Positions 1 to 8,575 are shown, counted from the stretch's first letter. The stretch is 24,126 nt of DNA from Acidobacteria bacterium CG_4_9_14_3_um_filter_49_7 (GCA_002789615.1 PFTO01000172.1:1-24126); one strand, 5' to 3'. The notes: generated by a model from the sequence alone, not told the origin. Numbers and translations: made by a program.

Positions 1-1
1 C

Positions 2-1003
2 AGGATTATTCCCAGTTACCGTAGGCTAGTTGATTTCATGGGAAAGAAATATCTGCCCAGGTGCAGAGACTCTGTCGGCTGGTCAGGTCTTCCTGGTGGA
101 AAAGCGTGGTATGAACACCTGGTCCGCTTCTACACGACGACCGACATGACCCCCGACGAAATTTTTGAACTGGGAAAGCGGGAAGTGAATCGCATTTTCA
201 AAGAATATCAACGAGCATTGAAGAACCGGCTTCATGAAAGACCGCTCGCGGTTTATCGGTCAAAGAAGAAATTGATCAAGCGATATAACCAACTGACCAG
301 AAAGATATTACCTCAACTGAAATCCCACTTTGGCATCGTACCCAAAACGCCTCTGGACATTCGGACCACACTCATTGTGACCCATTACAAACCCGGGTCG
401 GCAGATGGTTCCCGACCCGGAACACTTTACATTCAGGCAAACAATATTGAGAAGTATCCGGCCGTTGTCAGTGAATCCCTCTTTCTCCATGAAGCCTATC
501 CGGGCCATCATTTCCAAATGTCCATTCAACGGGAAAGCACGTTGCCCCAGTTCAGACGTATGGCATTCTACACGGCCTACATCGAGGGATGGGGTCTCTA
601 TTCCGAGAGTCTCGGCCAGGATCTGGGTGTTTACCGGGATCCACGGCAACGTCGGTGGCAATTGCAATCCGAGTTGTGGCGGGCACTCCGGCTGGTCCTG
701 GACGTCGGAATCCACATTAGGGGATGGTCCGTGAAACAGGCATTGGCATATATAAAACCGTACGGATTCGGTGACGGATCTACCCAGGAAATTGAACGGT
801 ATATTGCTTTTCCAGGGCAGGCACTTGCGTACAAAATTGGTGAGCTCAAGATCATGGAACTGAGAGAGCGGGCAAGTCGGACGCTGGGTAAGCGATTTAA
901 CCTCGCATCCCTTCACCGTGAAATCCTGACCACAGGTCCGGTACCTCTGCGGCTGCTCAAAAAAAAGATGAACCGGTGGATTGCGTCCAGGGGGCGATTT
1001 TGA
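2..1003 (+). CDS. DUF885 family metallopeptidase-like protein, 3' part
   Basis: This is the C-terminal part of a DUF885-family protein. The frame is open from base 2 with no stop, and the first codons (IIPSYRRLVDF, then KKYLPRCRDS) already match the middle of the family, so the true start lies before the window and the ATG at 38 is internal. The HEAYPGHH motif at 488-511 matches the family's zinc-peptidase-like HExxH signature, followed by the conserved EGWGLYSE stretch near 583-606. DUF885 proteins usually have about 550-600 residues, so roughly 40% is missing. Many family members are exported, but the N-terminus that would show a signal peptide is not in the window. The substrate cannot be told. 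The gene ends 167 bp before the next gene, which has its own promoter. The family call is firm; peptidase activity is inferred from the motif. Confidence 0.85.
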   Translation, partial: RIIPSYRRLVDFMGKKYLPRCRDSVGWSGLPGGKAWYEHLVRFYTTTDMTPDEIFELGKREVNRIFKEYQRALKNRLHERPLAVYRSKKKLIKRYNQLTRKILPQLKSHFGIVPKTPLDIRTTLIVTHYKPGSADGSRPGTLYIQANNIEKYPAVVSESLFLHEAYPGHHFQMSIQRESTLPQFRRMAFYTAYIEGWGLYSESLGQDLGVYRDPRQRRWQLQSELWRALRLVLDVGIHIRGWSVKQALAYIKPYGFGDGSTQEIERYIAFPGQALAYKIGELKIMELRERASRTLGKRFNLASLHREILTTGPVPLRLLKKKMNRWIASRGRF

Positions 1004-1008
1004 TCAAT

Positions 1009-1042
1009 GAGGGAAAAAGGAATTAGCGCAGTTCCCTCCTTT
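1009..1042 (+). terminator. Weak terminator-like hairpin after the DUF885 gene
   Basis: A perfect 7-bp inverted repeat, GAGGGAA (1009-1015) and TTCCCTC (1032-1038), lies 6 bp after the DUF885 stop and is followed by CTTTCT. An alternative pairing, AAAGGA with TCCTTT (1016-1021 and 1037-1042), competes with it. The loop is long (16 nt) and the T-run is short, so this is a weak candidate. Confidence 0.3.
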
Positions 1043-1108
1043 CTGCAAATCCTCACCATCCTCGTCGCTCGGTTCCTTTGAATGGAAAACCGGTAAGAAA
1101 TAGACCCT

Positions 1109-1138
1109 TTGGACACTCCCACCTTCTTCCTGTATAAT
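1109..1138 (+). promoter_or_regulatory. Sigma-70-type promoter for the Fe-S protein gene
   Basis: TTGGAC (1109-1114) and a perfect TATAAT (1133-1138) are separated by 18 bp. The predicted start of transcription is near 1145, about 26 nt before the ATG at 1171. A clean Shine-Dalgarno sequence, GGAGG (1161-1165), sits in this short leader. This suggests the Fe-S gene is transcribed independently of the DUF885 gene. Confidence 0.6.
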
Positions 1139-1170
1139 GGGACCAATTACTTGATCACCGGGAGGAATGC

Positions 1171-2460
1171 ATGGCACATCTGGCCGTTCGATCCGCCTAC
1201 CGCAATTTGAGCGACCGGCTCAACCGGTTTCCTCAAGGAGCACCACCTTCCGAGCTTCTCTACGACATTCTGGATCTTCTCTTCTCGGAGGAGGAAGCCG
1301 AAATGGTCTCGCTGCTACCGATCCGCCCCTTCACTGTAGCCACTGCGGCCCGGGCATGGAAAAAGAAGCAGTCAGACGCACAGGCCATCCTGGACCACCT
1401 TGCGTCAAGGGGAATTCTGCTGGACATCATCTCGGAAAGTAATGGGGAAACCCGTTATGTCCTGCCGCCCCCGATGGCGGGTTTTTTCGAATTTTCGATG
1501 ATGCGGGTACAAAACGATCTGGACCAGAAGCTCCTGGCCGAACTCTTCCAGCAATACATCACTGTGGAGGACGACTTCGTGAAGGCCCTGTTCACGGAAG
1601 GGGAAACCCAGTTGGGGCGGACATTTGTTAACGAAAAAGCCCTTCCCACTGAACCATCACTGGAAGTCCTCGATTATGAACGGGCTACTGAAGTAATCCG
1701 CAAGGCATCCCATATCGGCGTCGGTATCTGCTATTGCCGCCACAAGGCAGAACATCGGGGAGAAGCCTGCGACGCTCCGATGGATATCTGCATGACGTTC
1801 AATACAGTCGCCGGTTCTCTGACGCGAAATGGTATTGCCCGGGAGATTGATGCATCCGAATGCATGGATCTGCTGGACCTGGCTCAAGAGCACAACCTGG
1901 TTCAGTTCGGGGAAAATGTTCGTGAGGGTGTAAACTTTATATGTAACTGCTGCGGGTGCTGTTGTGAGGCCATGATCGCGGCACGGCGTTTCGGCCTGCT
2001 TCATCCGGTCCATACCACAAATTATTTACCTGAAGTGGACATAAAAATGTGTACGGGTTGTGGGAAATGTGCCGAGGTCTGCCCCGTGGAGGCCATGGGC
2101 ATGGTGTCTGCAAATAATCCGAACAAGCCCCGACAAAAGCTTGCCAGGCTGGACCCTGAAATCTGCCTCGGTTGCGGTGTATGCGTCCGCGTTTGTCCGT
2201 CTTCAGCTCTGATCCTGGTTCCCAGGGAAGAACGGTTTCTCCCCCCACTGAACGGCACCCACAAGGCTGTGGTGATGGCCATCGAGAGGGGTAAGCTGCA
2301 GAATCTGATATTTGACCAGGGTGCGCTCGCCAGCCATCGTGCAATGGCCGCTATCCTCGGCGTGGTACTGAAGCTGCCACCTGTGAAACAAGCCATCGCA
2401 TCCAGGCAATTTAAGTCAAGGTATCTGGAACGATTGATCGCCCGGTACGATAGCGGCTGA
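1171..2460 (+). CDS. Cysteine-rich 2[4Fe-4S] ferredoxin-domain protein with winged-helix-like N-terminus
   Basis: This 429-residue cytoplasmic protein appears to bind iron-sulfur clusters. A bacterial-ferredoxin dicluster domain is clear: CxxCxxCxxxCP at C294/C297/C300/C304 and again at C332/C335/C338/C342. Upstream lie two further cysteine groups: CYC plus C200 and C207 (C187, C189, C200, C207), and the dense run CNCCGCCC (C258-C265). These could hold one or more extra clusters. Residues about 45-105 look like a winged-helix fold (DAQAILDHLASRGIL followed by a beta wing), as in MarR-like proteins, although DNA binding is not shown. The last 70 residues have no cysteines. The start has an ideal Shine-Dalgarno sequence (GGAGG, 5-nt spacing) and its own promoter. 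There are no oxidoreductase subunits next to it, so the partner is unknown. Electron transfer or redox-responsive regulation are both possible. Confidence 0.8.
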   Translation: MAHLAVRSAYRNLSDRLNRFPQGAPPSELLYDILDLLFSEEEAEMVSLLPIRPFTVATAARAWKKKQSDAQAILDHLASRGILLDIISESNGETRYVLPPPMAGFFEFSMMRVQNDLDQKLLAELFQQYITVEDDFVKALFTEGETQLGRTFVNEKALPTEPSLEVLDYERATEVIRKASHIGVGICYCRHKAEHRGEACDAPMDICMTFNTVAGSLTRNGIAREIDASECMDLLDLAQEHNLVQFGENVREGVNFICNCCGCCCEAMIAARRFGLLHPVHTTNYLPEVDIKMCTGCGKCAEVCPVEAMGMVSANNPNKPRQKLARLDPEICLGCGVCVRVCPSSALILVPREERFLPPLNGTHKAVVMAIERGKLQNLIFDQGALASHRAMAAILGVVLKLPPVKQAIASRQFKSRYLERLIARYDSG

Positions 2461-2535
2461 GAAGAAAGAAGGGATGGGAGCAAGTCCAGAATCTGACAAA
2501 TCTCCCTCCCTTTCCGGTCAGAACACTGAACACTT
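2461..2535 (+). repeat. Truncated copy (A) of the GTGTTC/GAACAC intergenic element
   Basis: The right arm, CTTTCCGGTCAGAACAC at 2510-2526 followed by TGAACACTT, is identical to the right arm of copy B over 24 bp, and the first 17 bp are shared with copy C. The left part (GAAAGAAGGGATGGGAG) resembles the inner left part of copy B. The outer left arm with GTGTTCTGTGCGCC is absent, so this copy is truncated or internally deleted. The remaining centre can fold: GAAGGGATGGGAG pairs imperfectly with CTCCCTCCCTTTC. It fills the gap between the Fe-S gene and the response regulator. Confidence 0.65.
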
Positions 2536-2562
2536 CTTTTCCGATTAGAACACCTGTCTCTG

Positions 2563-2571
2563 TGATAGAAT
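2563..2571 (+). promoter_or_regulatory. Possible extended -10 box directly before the response regulator
   Basis: TG-A-TAGAAT (2563-2571) fits an extended -10 element and ends only 7 nt before the ATG at 2579. No convincing -35 or Shine-Dalgarno sequence is visible. If used, transcription would start at or next to the start codon, giving a leaderless message. This is inferred from one short motif. Confidence 0.3.
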
Positions 2572-2578
2572 AAGTGGC

Positions 2579-3997
2579 ATGAGTGAACGAATTCTGGTAG
2601 TGGATGATGAAAGGGATATCGTGGAAGCAATTGCTGATATTCTCGCGCTGGAGGGGTATGCAGTTCTGAAAGCCTACCGTGGATACGACGCAGTAAAAAC
2701 CGCTGTGAAAGAAAAACCGGACCTTGTAATTCTGGACGTAAAAATGCCCATCATGGATGGAATGGATACGCTCCATGAACTTCGCCAGAAAGGGTTTGAG
2801 AAACCTGTGATTATCATTTCCGGGCATGGAGATGTGAAAACAGCTGTCGAAGCAGTACGTCTGGGTGCTTTTGATTTTCTGGAAAAACCGCTGTCCCGGA
2901 ATGGCCTGCTCATCGCGGTTCAGAATGCGGTGGCAACAGCAGCAGAACAGGCGCCGATTGAACCCGACGCCCAGGATCAAATTATCGGCCGGGATCCCGC
3001 ATTCATACAATGCCTCCGTGTGGCGGAACGAATCGCTCCCACCACAGCCCCGGTTCTCATAACCGGTGACACCGGCACCGGGAAGGAAATTATCGCCCGG
3101 TACATCCATGGACACAGCAAACGTAAGAAACATTTTGTGGAAGTGAATTGCGCAGCCATACCGGATGAACTGATAGAAAGTGAACTTTTCGGCCATGTGA
3201 AGGGCTCTTTTACCGGTGCAATCTCGGATAAGACCGGAAAGTTTTTGGCCGCCGACGGTGGCACACTCTTCCTGGACGAAATCGGCGACATGAGTCTGAA
3301 AACACAGGCAAAGGTGCTCCGCGCCATCCAGGAAAAAATCATTATTCCAGTCGGCAGCAATACACCTGTCAGCGTGAATGTGCGGATTATTTCCGCCACA
3401 AACAAAGATTTGGCACAGGAAATTGAAGAAAACCGATTCCGTGAAGACCTGTTTTACCGCCTCAATGTTATTGAATTAAGAATGCCGTCACTCTCGGAAC
3501 GTAAATCTGATATCCCGCTGATGGCAGACCACTTTGCAATGGCTTCCGGCAAGGAAAACGGACTGAAACATGTGCAGCTCACAGAAGATGCCAAGGGGTT
3601 GCTCGCAAAACGTGACTATCCTGGAAATGTCAGAGAATTAAAAAATCTGGTGGAACGGATTGTGGTCATTTCGCAGAAGTCTTCCATTTCCATGGAAGAT
3701 GTAAAGATGATTCTGGATAATCGCTTTGATATTAAGGATGGAGAATTCCTGGAAACTTCAAATCTTCCAGTTCCGCCCAGTCCCTCAGAAATCGATTTTT
3801 TCAAAATCAATTCTCTGAAGGAATTCAGGGACCGGATTGAACGGTTGTTCATCATCGAAAAACTGAAGCAGACCGCATTTAACATCTCAAAAACAGCCGA
3901 AATCATGGAAACCCCCCGCAGTAACCTCTACAAGAAACTGGAACAGTACGACATCGACGTAAAGGAGTTGGAAGCTTATTATGGAAAACAGACATGA
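2579..3997 (+). CDS. Sigma-54-dependent response regulator (NtrC family)
   Basis: This 472-residue regulator has three domains. A receiver (about 1-118) carries the acidic pocket DDE (9-11), phospho-acceptor D53, S81 and K103. A sigma-54 AAA+ domain (about 137-365) has Walker A GDTGTGKE (163-170), GSFTGA (209-214) in place of the usual GAFTGA, and Walker B with LFLDEIGD (230-237). A Fis-type helix-turn-helix lies at about 433-456 (NISKTAEIMETPRSNLYKKL). When phosphorylated it should remodel the sigma-54 polymerase complex at distant promoters. No histidine kinase gene lies nearby, so the partner is elsewhere. The reading frame overlaps pyrE by 17 bp, so the two are very likely co-transcribed. 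The start has no good Shine-Dalgarno sequence. The A-to-S change in the loop occurs in other activators and keeps the essential F and T. Confidence 0.93.
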   Translation: MSERILVVDDERDIVEAIADILALEGYAVLKAYRGYDAVKTAVKEKPDLVILDVKMPIMDGMDTLHELRQKGFEKPVIIISGHGDVKTAVEAVRLGAFDFLEKPLSRNGLLIAVQNAVATAAEQAPIEPDAQDQIIGRDPAFIQCLRVAERIAPTTAPVLITGDTGTGKEIIARYIHGHSKRKKHFVEVNCAAIPDELIESELFGHVKGSFTGAISDKTGKFLAADGGTLFLDEIGDMSLKTQAKVLRAIQEKIIIPVGSNTPVSVNVRIISATNKDLAQEIEENRFREDLFYRLNVIELRMPSLSERKSDIPLMADHFAMASGKENGLKHVQLTEDAKGLLAKRDYPGNVRELKNLVERIVVISQKSSISMEDVKMILDNRFDIKDGEFLETSNLPVPPSPSEIDFFKINSLKEFRDRIERLFIIEKLKQTAFNISKTAEIMETPRSNLYKKLEQYDIDVKELEAYYGKQT

Positions 3998-4631
3998 GAT
4001 TGCAAAAGTTCTGCTGAAAATCAACGCAGTGGCTCTATCCCTGAATCCGCCGTTCACATGGGTGTCCGGTATTCGATCTCCGATTTATTGCGATAATCGC
4101 CTGTTGATTTCACATCCAACCAAGCGCAAGCTCGTCGTTGACCGATTTGTAGAACAAATCAAATCCATGGACAGGAAACCCGACTGCATCGCCGGGACCG
4201 CAACTTCCGGGATTCCCTTCGCCGCATGGGTGGCGGATCGCATGGATCTTCCCATGTGTTATGTCCGGGCTGAGAAAAAGGCTCACGGTAAGGGCAAAGC
4301 AATTGAAGGTGATGTACATGAAGGGGAAATGGTTGTCGTCATTGAAGATTTGATTTCCACAGGCAAGAGCTCGGTAGCGGTGGTCCGGAACCTGCTGGAA
4401 GCGGGCCTTGAAGTCATCGGCGTAGTGGCCATTTTCAGCTATGAAATGGGAAAAGCGAAAGAAAATTTCAATGATGTAAACATCATCCCACAACCGCTGG
4501 AAACCATCTCCTCTCTGTTGGAACTGGCAGTTTCAAGCGGCACACTGAGCCTTGAAGACGCCTCGATTATCAATGATTTTCGAAATGATCCTCAGGGCTG
4601 GTACCTACGGAATTTTCCTGAAGAGCTATGA
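3981..4631 (+). CDS. pyrE: Orotate phosphoribosyltransferase
   Basis: PyrE joins orotate to PRPP to form orotidine monophosphate in de novo pyrimidine synthesis. The 216 residues match the family's usual length. The PRPP-binding loop VVVIEDLISTGKSS is at 118-131. The N-terminal GIRSPIYCDNRLL segment (about 30-42) and the catalytic-loop region RAEKKAHGKGKAIEG (96-110) are typical. The gene starts 17 bp inside the end of the sigma-54 regulator gene and its last four bases (ATGA) overlap the ClC start, so it sits in the middle of a translationally coupled run. No other pyrimidine gene is present in the window. Confidence 0.95.
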   Translation: MENRHEIAKVLLKINAVALSLNPPFTWVSGIRSPIYCDNRLLISHPTKRKLVVDRFVEQIKSMDRKPDCIAGTATSGIPFAAWVADRMDLPMCYVRAEKKAHGKGKAIEGDVHEGEMVVVIEDLISTGKSSVAVVRNLLEAGLEVIGVVAIFSYEMGKAKENFNDVNIIPQPLETISSLLELAVSSGTLSLEDASIINDFRNDPQGWYLRNFPEEL

Positions 4632-6637
4632 GTGGAATGTTGCAGCGTCTGGTCCGAAATAAACACCTCTTTCTGATTCTCCTTGCCATTGTCGTAGGCG
4701 TCTGTGCCGGACTGGGCGGGGTTGCCATCCGTTACCTCATCAAGTACGCAATGCTGGCGTTCTTCGGTGTATATGACAATTTTCTCTCTGCGGTGCAACA
4801 TGTGTCACTTACCCGACGTTTCCTCGCTCCCATTGTCGGGGGGCTGATAGTGGGACCCATCATCTATTACATGGCGAAAGAGGCCAAGGGACATGGTGTC
4901 CCGGAAGTCATGATGGCTGTACTGTTGAAAGACGGCAAGATACGACCCCGTGTAGCATTTGTCAAATCCCTTGCTTCTGCCATTACCATCGGGTCCGGTG
5001 GGTCGGTGGGTCGTGAAGGCCCAATTGTGCAGATCGGGGCATCCCTTGGTTCTACTCTTGCCCAGTATTTTCAACTGGGGAAAAGAGATGTTTCCACCCT
5101 GGTGGCTTGCGGTGCAGCCGGGGGAATTGCCGCCGCATTCAACGCGCCCATCGCCGGCGCCCTGTTCGCTGTCGAAATTATCCTGGGAGACTTCGGCATG
5201 GCCGCACTCTCTCCCATCATTATCAGTTCGGTAATTTCCACCATTGTGGCGCGCCACATTGAAGGAGATCTGCTGGCCTTCTCGGTTCCTCCCTACGCAC
5301 TGAATACACCGCTGGAGCTCTTCCCTTACACCATACTGGGTATCGTGGCCGGATTAGTGGCGGTGCTGTTCATCGTAACCTTGTACAAGGCGGAACTTCT
5401 CTATGATCAGTGGAACTTCCCCGAATGGCTCCAGCCAATGACCGGCGGTCTATTCATCGCTGTTGTCGGAATTCTCGTTCCGCAGATTTACGGGGTCGGT
5501 TATGAAACCATCAATGGTGCGCTTCACAATCAATGGCCCTTATGGTTCCTGGTAGCATTGATTTTCATGAAGATCCTCGCCACATCTGTCACATTGGGGT
5601 CGGGCGGATCCGGTGGTATTTTCGCGCCGTCCCTGTTCATCGGTGCCGCCACGGGAGGAGCGGTGGGAATGGTAACACATCAATTCTTTCCCATCGCCGC
5701 GACCTCCGGAACATATGCCCTTGTGGGTATGGGCGCCGTCGTTGCAGCCACTACACAGGCCCCCATCACCGCCATTATCATCATTTTTGAACTCACCCAG
5801 GATTACCATATCATTCCACCCCTCATGTTCACGTGCATAATCAGCACGTTGATTGCAACGACTCTGAAAAAGGAATCCATTTACACCCAGAAACTGGAAT
5901 TGAAGGGAATCCGGCTGACCGAGGGAAAGGAGGAGAGCATCCTCAAGGAACTCAGTGTGGAAACAAGTCTCAAAAAAGGAACGTGCTTTTACGAGGATAT
6001 GAACCTTCGGTCCATCATTGACATGGCGCTGGATACTACCCAGACCGTTTTCCCGGTTGTCACACGGGACGATAATATTCTGGTTGGAATCTTGACTCTC
6101 AATGATCTGAAAACAGTATTCTATGAACGTGAAACGCTTGCCGATCTGGTGATCGCTGAAGATGTTGCCTCAGATCCGGTATTTTTGACAAAGAATGCCA
6201 ACCTGCAACGGGCCATGGAATTGAACGGCAATCATCTGATAGAAGAGATTCCAGTTGTGGAAGATGAGGAAAATATGAAGTACGCAGGTATGATATTCAT
6301 CCAGGATGTTATTTCACTTTACAATTCAGAAGTGAAGAAAAGGGAACTTGCTCTTGCTGTTGTAACCCGTAAAAAGTTCAAAGACATTACGAAGGGGATT
6401 TCGCTTGGAGAGGGATATCGGCTGGCAGAATTTGCGGTTCCCGGAGAATTCACCGGAAAGTCTCTGAAGGAATTGTCATTTAGAAACAAGTATAAACTGG
6501 AACTTATTCTGGTAAAAAGGAGAGGCAGTGCAGACATTATCCCGGATCCGAACCAGCCCTTTCGGGAAAACGACCGAATGGTTGTAGTCGGAATCCATGA
6601 AAACATTCAAAGATTCAAGGATGAAAATCGCCTATGA
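4628..6637 (+). CDS. ClC-family anion channel/transporter with CBS and TrkA-C domains
   Basis: This 669-residue inner-membrane protein has a ClC core (about 12-415) followed by a CBS pair (about 450-567) and a TrkA-C domain (about 590-665), an arrangement known in bacteria for ligand-gated regulation. ClC signatures are GSGGSVGREGP (122-132, gating glutamate E130) and GSGGSGGIFAP (324-334). Two selectivity and coupling positions differ from E. coli ClC: the GSGIP loop reads GHGVP (88-92), placing histidine at the ion-coordinating serine, and the internal proton glutamate (E203 in E. coli) aligns with I184 in ALFAVEII. Loss of that glutamate is common in channels but also occurs in some antiporters, so the transport mode is open. 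The start overlaps pyrE by 4 bp, and the end overlaps alr by 4 bp. Confidence 0.93.
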   Translation: MSGMLQRLVRNKHLFLILLAIVVGVCAGLGGVAIRYLIKYAMLAFFGVYDNFLSAVQHVSLTRRFLAPIVGGLIVGPIIYYMAKEAKGHGVPEVMMAVLLKDGKIRPRVAFVKSLASAITIGSGGSVGREGPIVQIGASLGSTLAQYFQLGKRDVSTLVACGAAGGIAAAFNAPIAGALFAVEIILGDFGMAALSPIIISSVISTIVARHIEGDLLAFSVPPYALNTPLELFPYTILGIVAGLVAVLFIVTLYKAELLYDQWNFPEWLQPMTGGLFIAVVGILVPQIYGVGYETINGALHNQWPLWFLVALIFMKILATSVTLGSGGSGGIFAPSLFIGAATGGAVGMVTHQFFPIAATSGTYALVGMGAVVAATTQAPITAIIIIFELTQDYHIIPPLMFTCIISTLIATTLKKESIYTQKLELKGIRLTEGKEESILKELSVETSLKKGTCFYEDMNLRSIIDMALDTTQTVFPVVTRDDNILVGILTLNDLKTVFYERETLADLVIAEDVASDPVFLTKNANLQRAMELNGNHLIEEIPVVEDEENMKYAGMIFIQDVISLYNSEVKKRELALAVVTRKKFKDITKGISLGEGYRLAEFAVPGEFTGKSLKELSFRNKYKLELILVKRRGSADIIPDPNQPFRENDRMVVVGIHENIQRFKDENRL

Positions 6638-7779
6638 GTGAATCAATTTTCCCATCGTGGATTGAACTGGATATTCCGGCTCTTAAACGCAATTTCCAAT
6701 TCTTCCGAAACCGGATTCCGCGCCAGACCGCCATCTATCCTGTGGTAAAAGCAAATGCCTACGGACACGGCATCTCGGAAATCGTCAACGCAATCGGCCC
6801 ATTATCCGATGGGTTTTGTGTCCACGCTGCTGAGGAGGCTTCCCGTATCCCCGGCAACAAGCCGATACTGATTCTCGGCCATTTTCCAGAAGAAATGGGA
6901 TTTCTGGCCAGGCTCATGCTAGACCGGCGCCCTGTTTTCACCATTACATCCGAAATCCAGGCAGCGGCTCTGGATCGTGCGGCGAAAGCGGCCGGAACCC
7001 CTGCATCCGTTCACATCAAGGTGGAAACCGGTACCCAGCGTCTGGGTCTCCCGCCCAGCGATGCGTTTAAACTGATGTCCAAATTGCGTACATTTGAAAA
7101 TCTCAAGTTATCTGGATTCTCCACTCATTTTGCGAACATCGAAGACACAACAAATCACCAATTTGCAATGAAACAACTCTCCATTTTTAATTCCTTCCGA
7201 AATTCACTGACACAAGGTGAACGATACCGTTTCCATTGTGCCTGTTCCGCAGCGGCGTTGCTTTTTCCGGAAACACACATGGATATGGTTCGGCTGGGGA
7301 TTTCACTCTACGGCTACTATTCCAGCGGTGAAACCAGGCTTTCATCCATGCAACAGGGCCTGCAGCCAGAAGATAAGCTCCGTCCGGTTCTCTCATGGAA
7401 AACACGGCCTGTTCAAATTAAGGCAGTGGCAGAGGGGGACTTTGTCGGCTATGGGCTCACCTATCGTGCCCACCGCTCCATGAAAATTGCCGTCCTTCCG
7501 GTGGGATACAGCGACGGCTACGACCGGGGACTGTCCAATTCCGGTTACGTATTGATTTGCGGCCAGCGAGCTCCCATCTGTGGACGAATCTGCATGAATA
7601 TGATGATGGTAGATGTGACTCATATCAGCGATATCAGCTGCAGAGACATCGTTACCCTCATTGGTCATGATGGAGACGAACAGATTACGGCAGAAACACT
7701 TGCCTCAAAATCAGGGACGATTCACTATGAGGTTCTCGCCAGAATCAATCCGTTAATTCCCCGGGTTCCTGTGGATTAA
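6634..7779 (+). CDS. alr: Alanine racemase
   Basis: This PLP enzyme interconverts L- and D-alanine for peptidoglycan synthesis in the cytoplasm. The PLP lysine is K39 in the motif PVVKANAYGHG, the second catalytic residue is probably Y273 in VGYGLTY, and the C-terminal beta domain carries GYSDGYDRG (291-299) and GRICMNMMMVDVT. At 381 residues it has the normal length. The start codon overlaps the ClC stop (ATGA, 6634-6637), and truA follows within 5-40 bp, so expression is tied to the pyrE-clc-alr-truA run. Confidence 0.95.
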   Translation: MSESIFPSWIELDIPALKRNFQFFRNRIPRQTAIYPVVKANAYGHGISEIVNAIGPLSDGFCVHAAEEASRIPGNKPILILGHFPEEMGFLARLMLDRRPVFTITSEIQAAALDRAAKAAGTPASVHIKVETGTQRLGLPPSDAFKLMSKLRTFENLKLSGFSTHFANIEDTTNHQFAMKQLSIFNSFRNSLTQGERYRFHCACSAAALLFPETHMDMVRLGISLYGYYSSGETRLSSMQQGLQPEDKLRPVLSWKTRPVQIKAVAEGDFVGYGLTYRAHRSMKIAVLPVGYSDGYDRGLSNSGYVLICGQRAPICGRICMNMMMVDVTHISDISCRDIVTLIGHDGDEQITAETLASKSGTIHYEVLARINPLIPRVPVD

Positions 7780-7819
7780 AGCTGTGAAAACCAACCAGAC
7801 CTCAGATCTTCAACGTGAA

Positions 7820-8575
7820 ATGCGCACGATCAAGCTCGTGCTGGAATATGACGGAACTGCGTATTCCGGATGGCAGATGCAGCCCAATGCGCCAACTGTT
7901 CAGGGGGTTCTTCAAAACGTTGTAGAAACCGTGATGAATCATTCCGCAACCGTTAATGGCTCCAGCCGGACGGATGCCGGTGTCCACGCCCGGTTTCAGG
8001 TAGCCGCGTTCAAAACTCCTTCCAGACGCCCGATTTCCGATATTATGAAGGGACTCAATGCCATGCTTCCCGATGATATCAGGGTTTGCCAGATGGACGA
8101 AGTAGATCCCAACTTTCATCCCCGTGCCCATGCCATTGCCAAAACGTATCGGTATTCCATGTTCACCGGCCGAAAATTGCCGGTATTTGAACGTCTGTAC
8201 TGCACACAAATCAGGGGACGGATTAATCTGGCAAGAATGGAGAAAGCGGCTGAGTATTTTATTGGAACACATGATTTTTCGTCTTTCCGGGCGGCGGACT
8301 GTTCAGCCAGAACTACGATACGGGAAATTTCGGAATCCCGTTTTAATAAGTTGCAGAATGACCATTTAGAATATATAATTTCAGGGAATCGTTTTCTCCA
8401 CAACATGGTCCGTATCATTGTCGGCACGCTGATCTGGATCGGTAAAGGGAAAATGAAAATTGAAGAATTGCCCGCTCTATTCGAAAGGAAAGACCGTCGC
8501 TTTGCGGGACCGACTGCCCCGGCAAAGGGGCTTTTTCTTGAAAACATCCGTTTTAAGGAGGACAAAAAATGTTGA
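7820..8575 (+). CDS. truA: tRNA pseudouridine(38-40) synthase
   Basis: TruA converts uridines at positions 38-40 of the tRNA anticodon arm to pseudouridine. The catalytic aspartate is in GSSRTDAGVHA (codon 7973-7975), and FHPRAHAIAKTYRY and FLHNMVRIIVG are further family motifs. I chose the ATG at 7820 because it gives MRTIKLVLEYDGTAYSGWQ, the usual family N-terminus, and a protein of about 251 residues. A GTG at 7784 would add 12 residues; neither start has a good Shine-Dalgarno sequence. The 3' end overlaps the next gene by 7 bp and contains that gene's Shine-Dalgarno sequence. Confidence 0.94.
   Translation: MRTIKLVLEYDGTAYSGWQMQPNAPTVQGVLQNVVETVMNHSATVNGSSRTDAGVHARFQVAAFKTPSRRPISDIMKGLNAMLPDDIRVCQMDEVDPNFHPRAHAIAKTYRYSMFTGRKLPVFERLYCTQIRGRINLARMEKAAEYFIGTHDFSSFRAADCSARTTIREISESRFNKLQNDHLEYIISGNRFLHNMVRIIVGTLIWIGKGKMKIEELPALFERKDRRFAGPTAPAKGLFLENIRFKEDKKC

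Noticed and set aside
308..916. 202-codon minus-strand frame opposite the DUF885 gene
   Set aside because: It is fully antisense to a gene with a clear family motif and has no domain or ribosome site of its own.
1004..1170. tRNA or small RNA gene in the gap before the Fe-S gene
   Set aside because: I found no cloverleaf or conserved T-arm; the gap is explained by a weak hairpin and a promoter.
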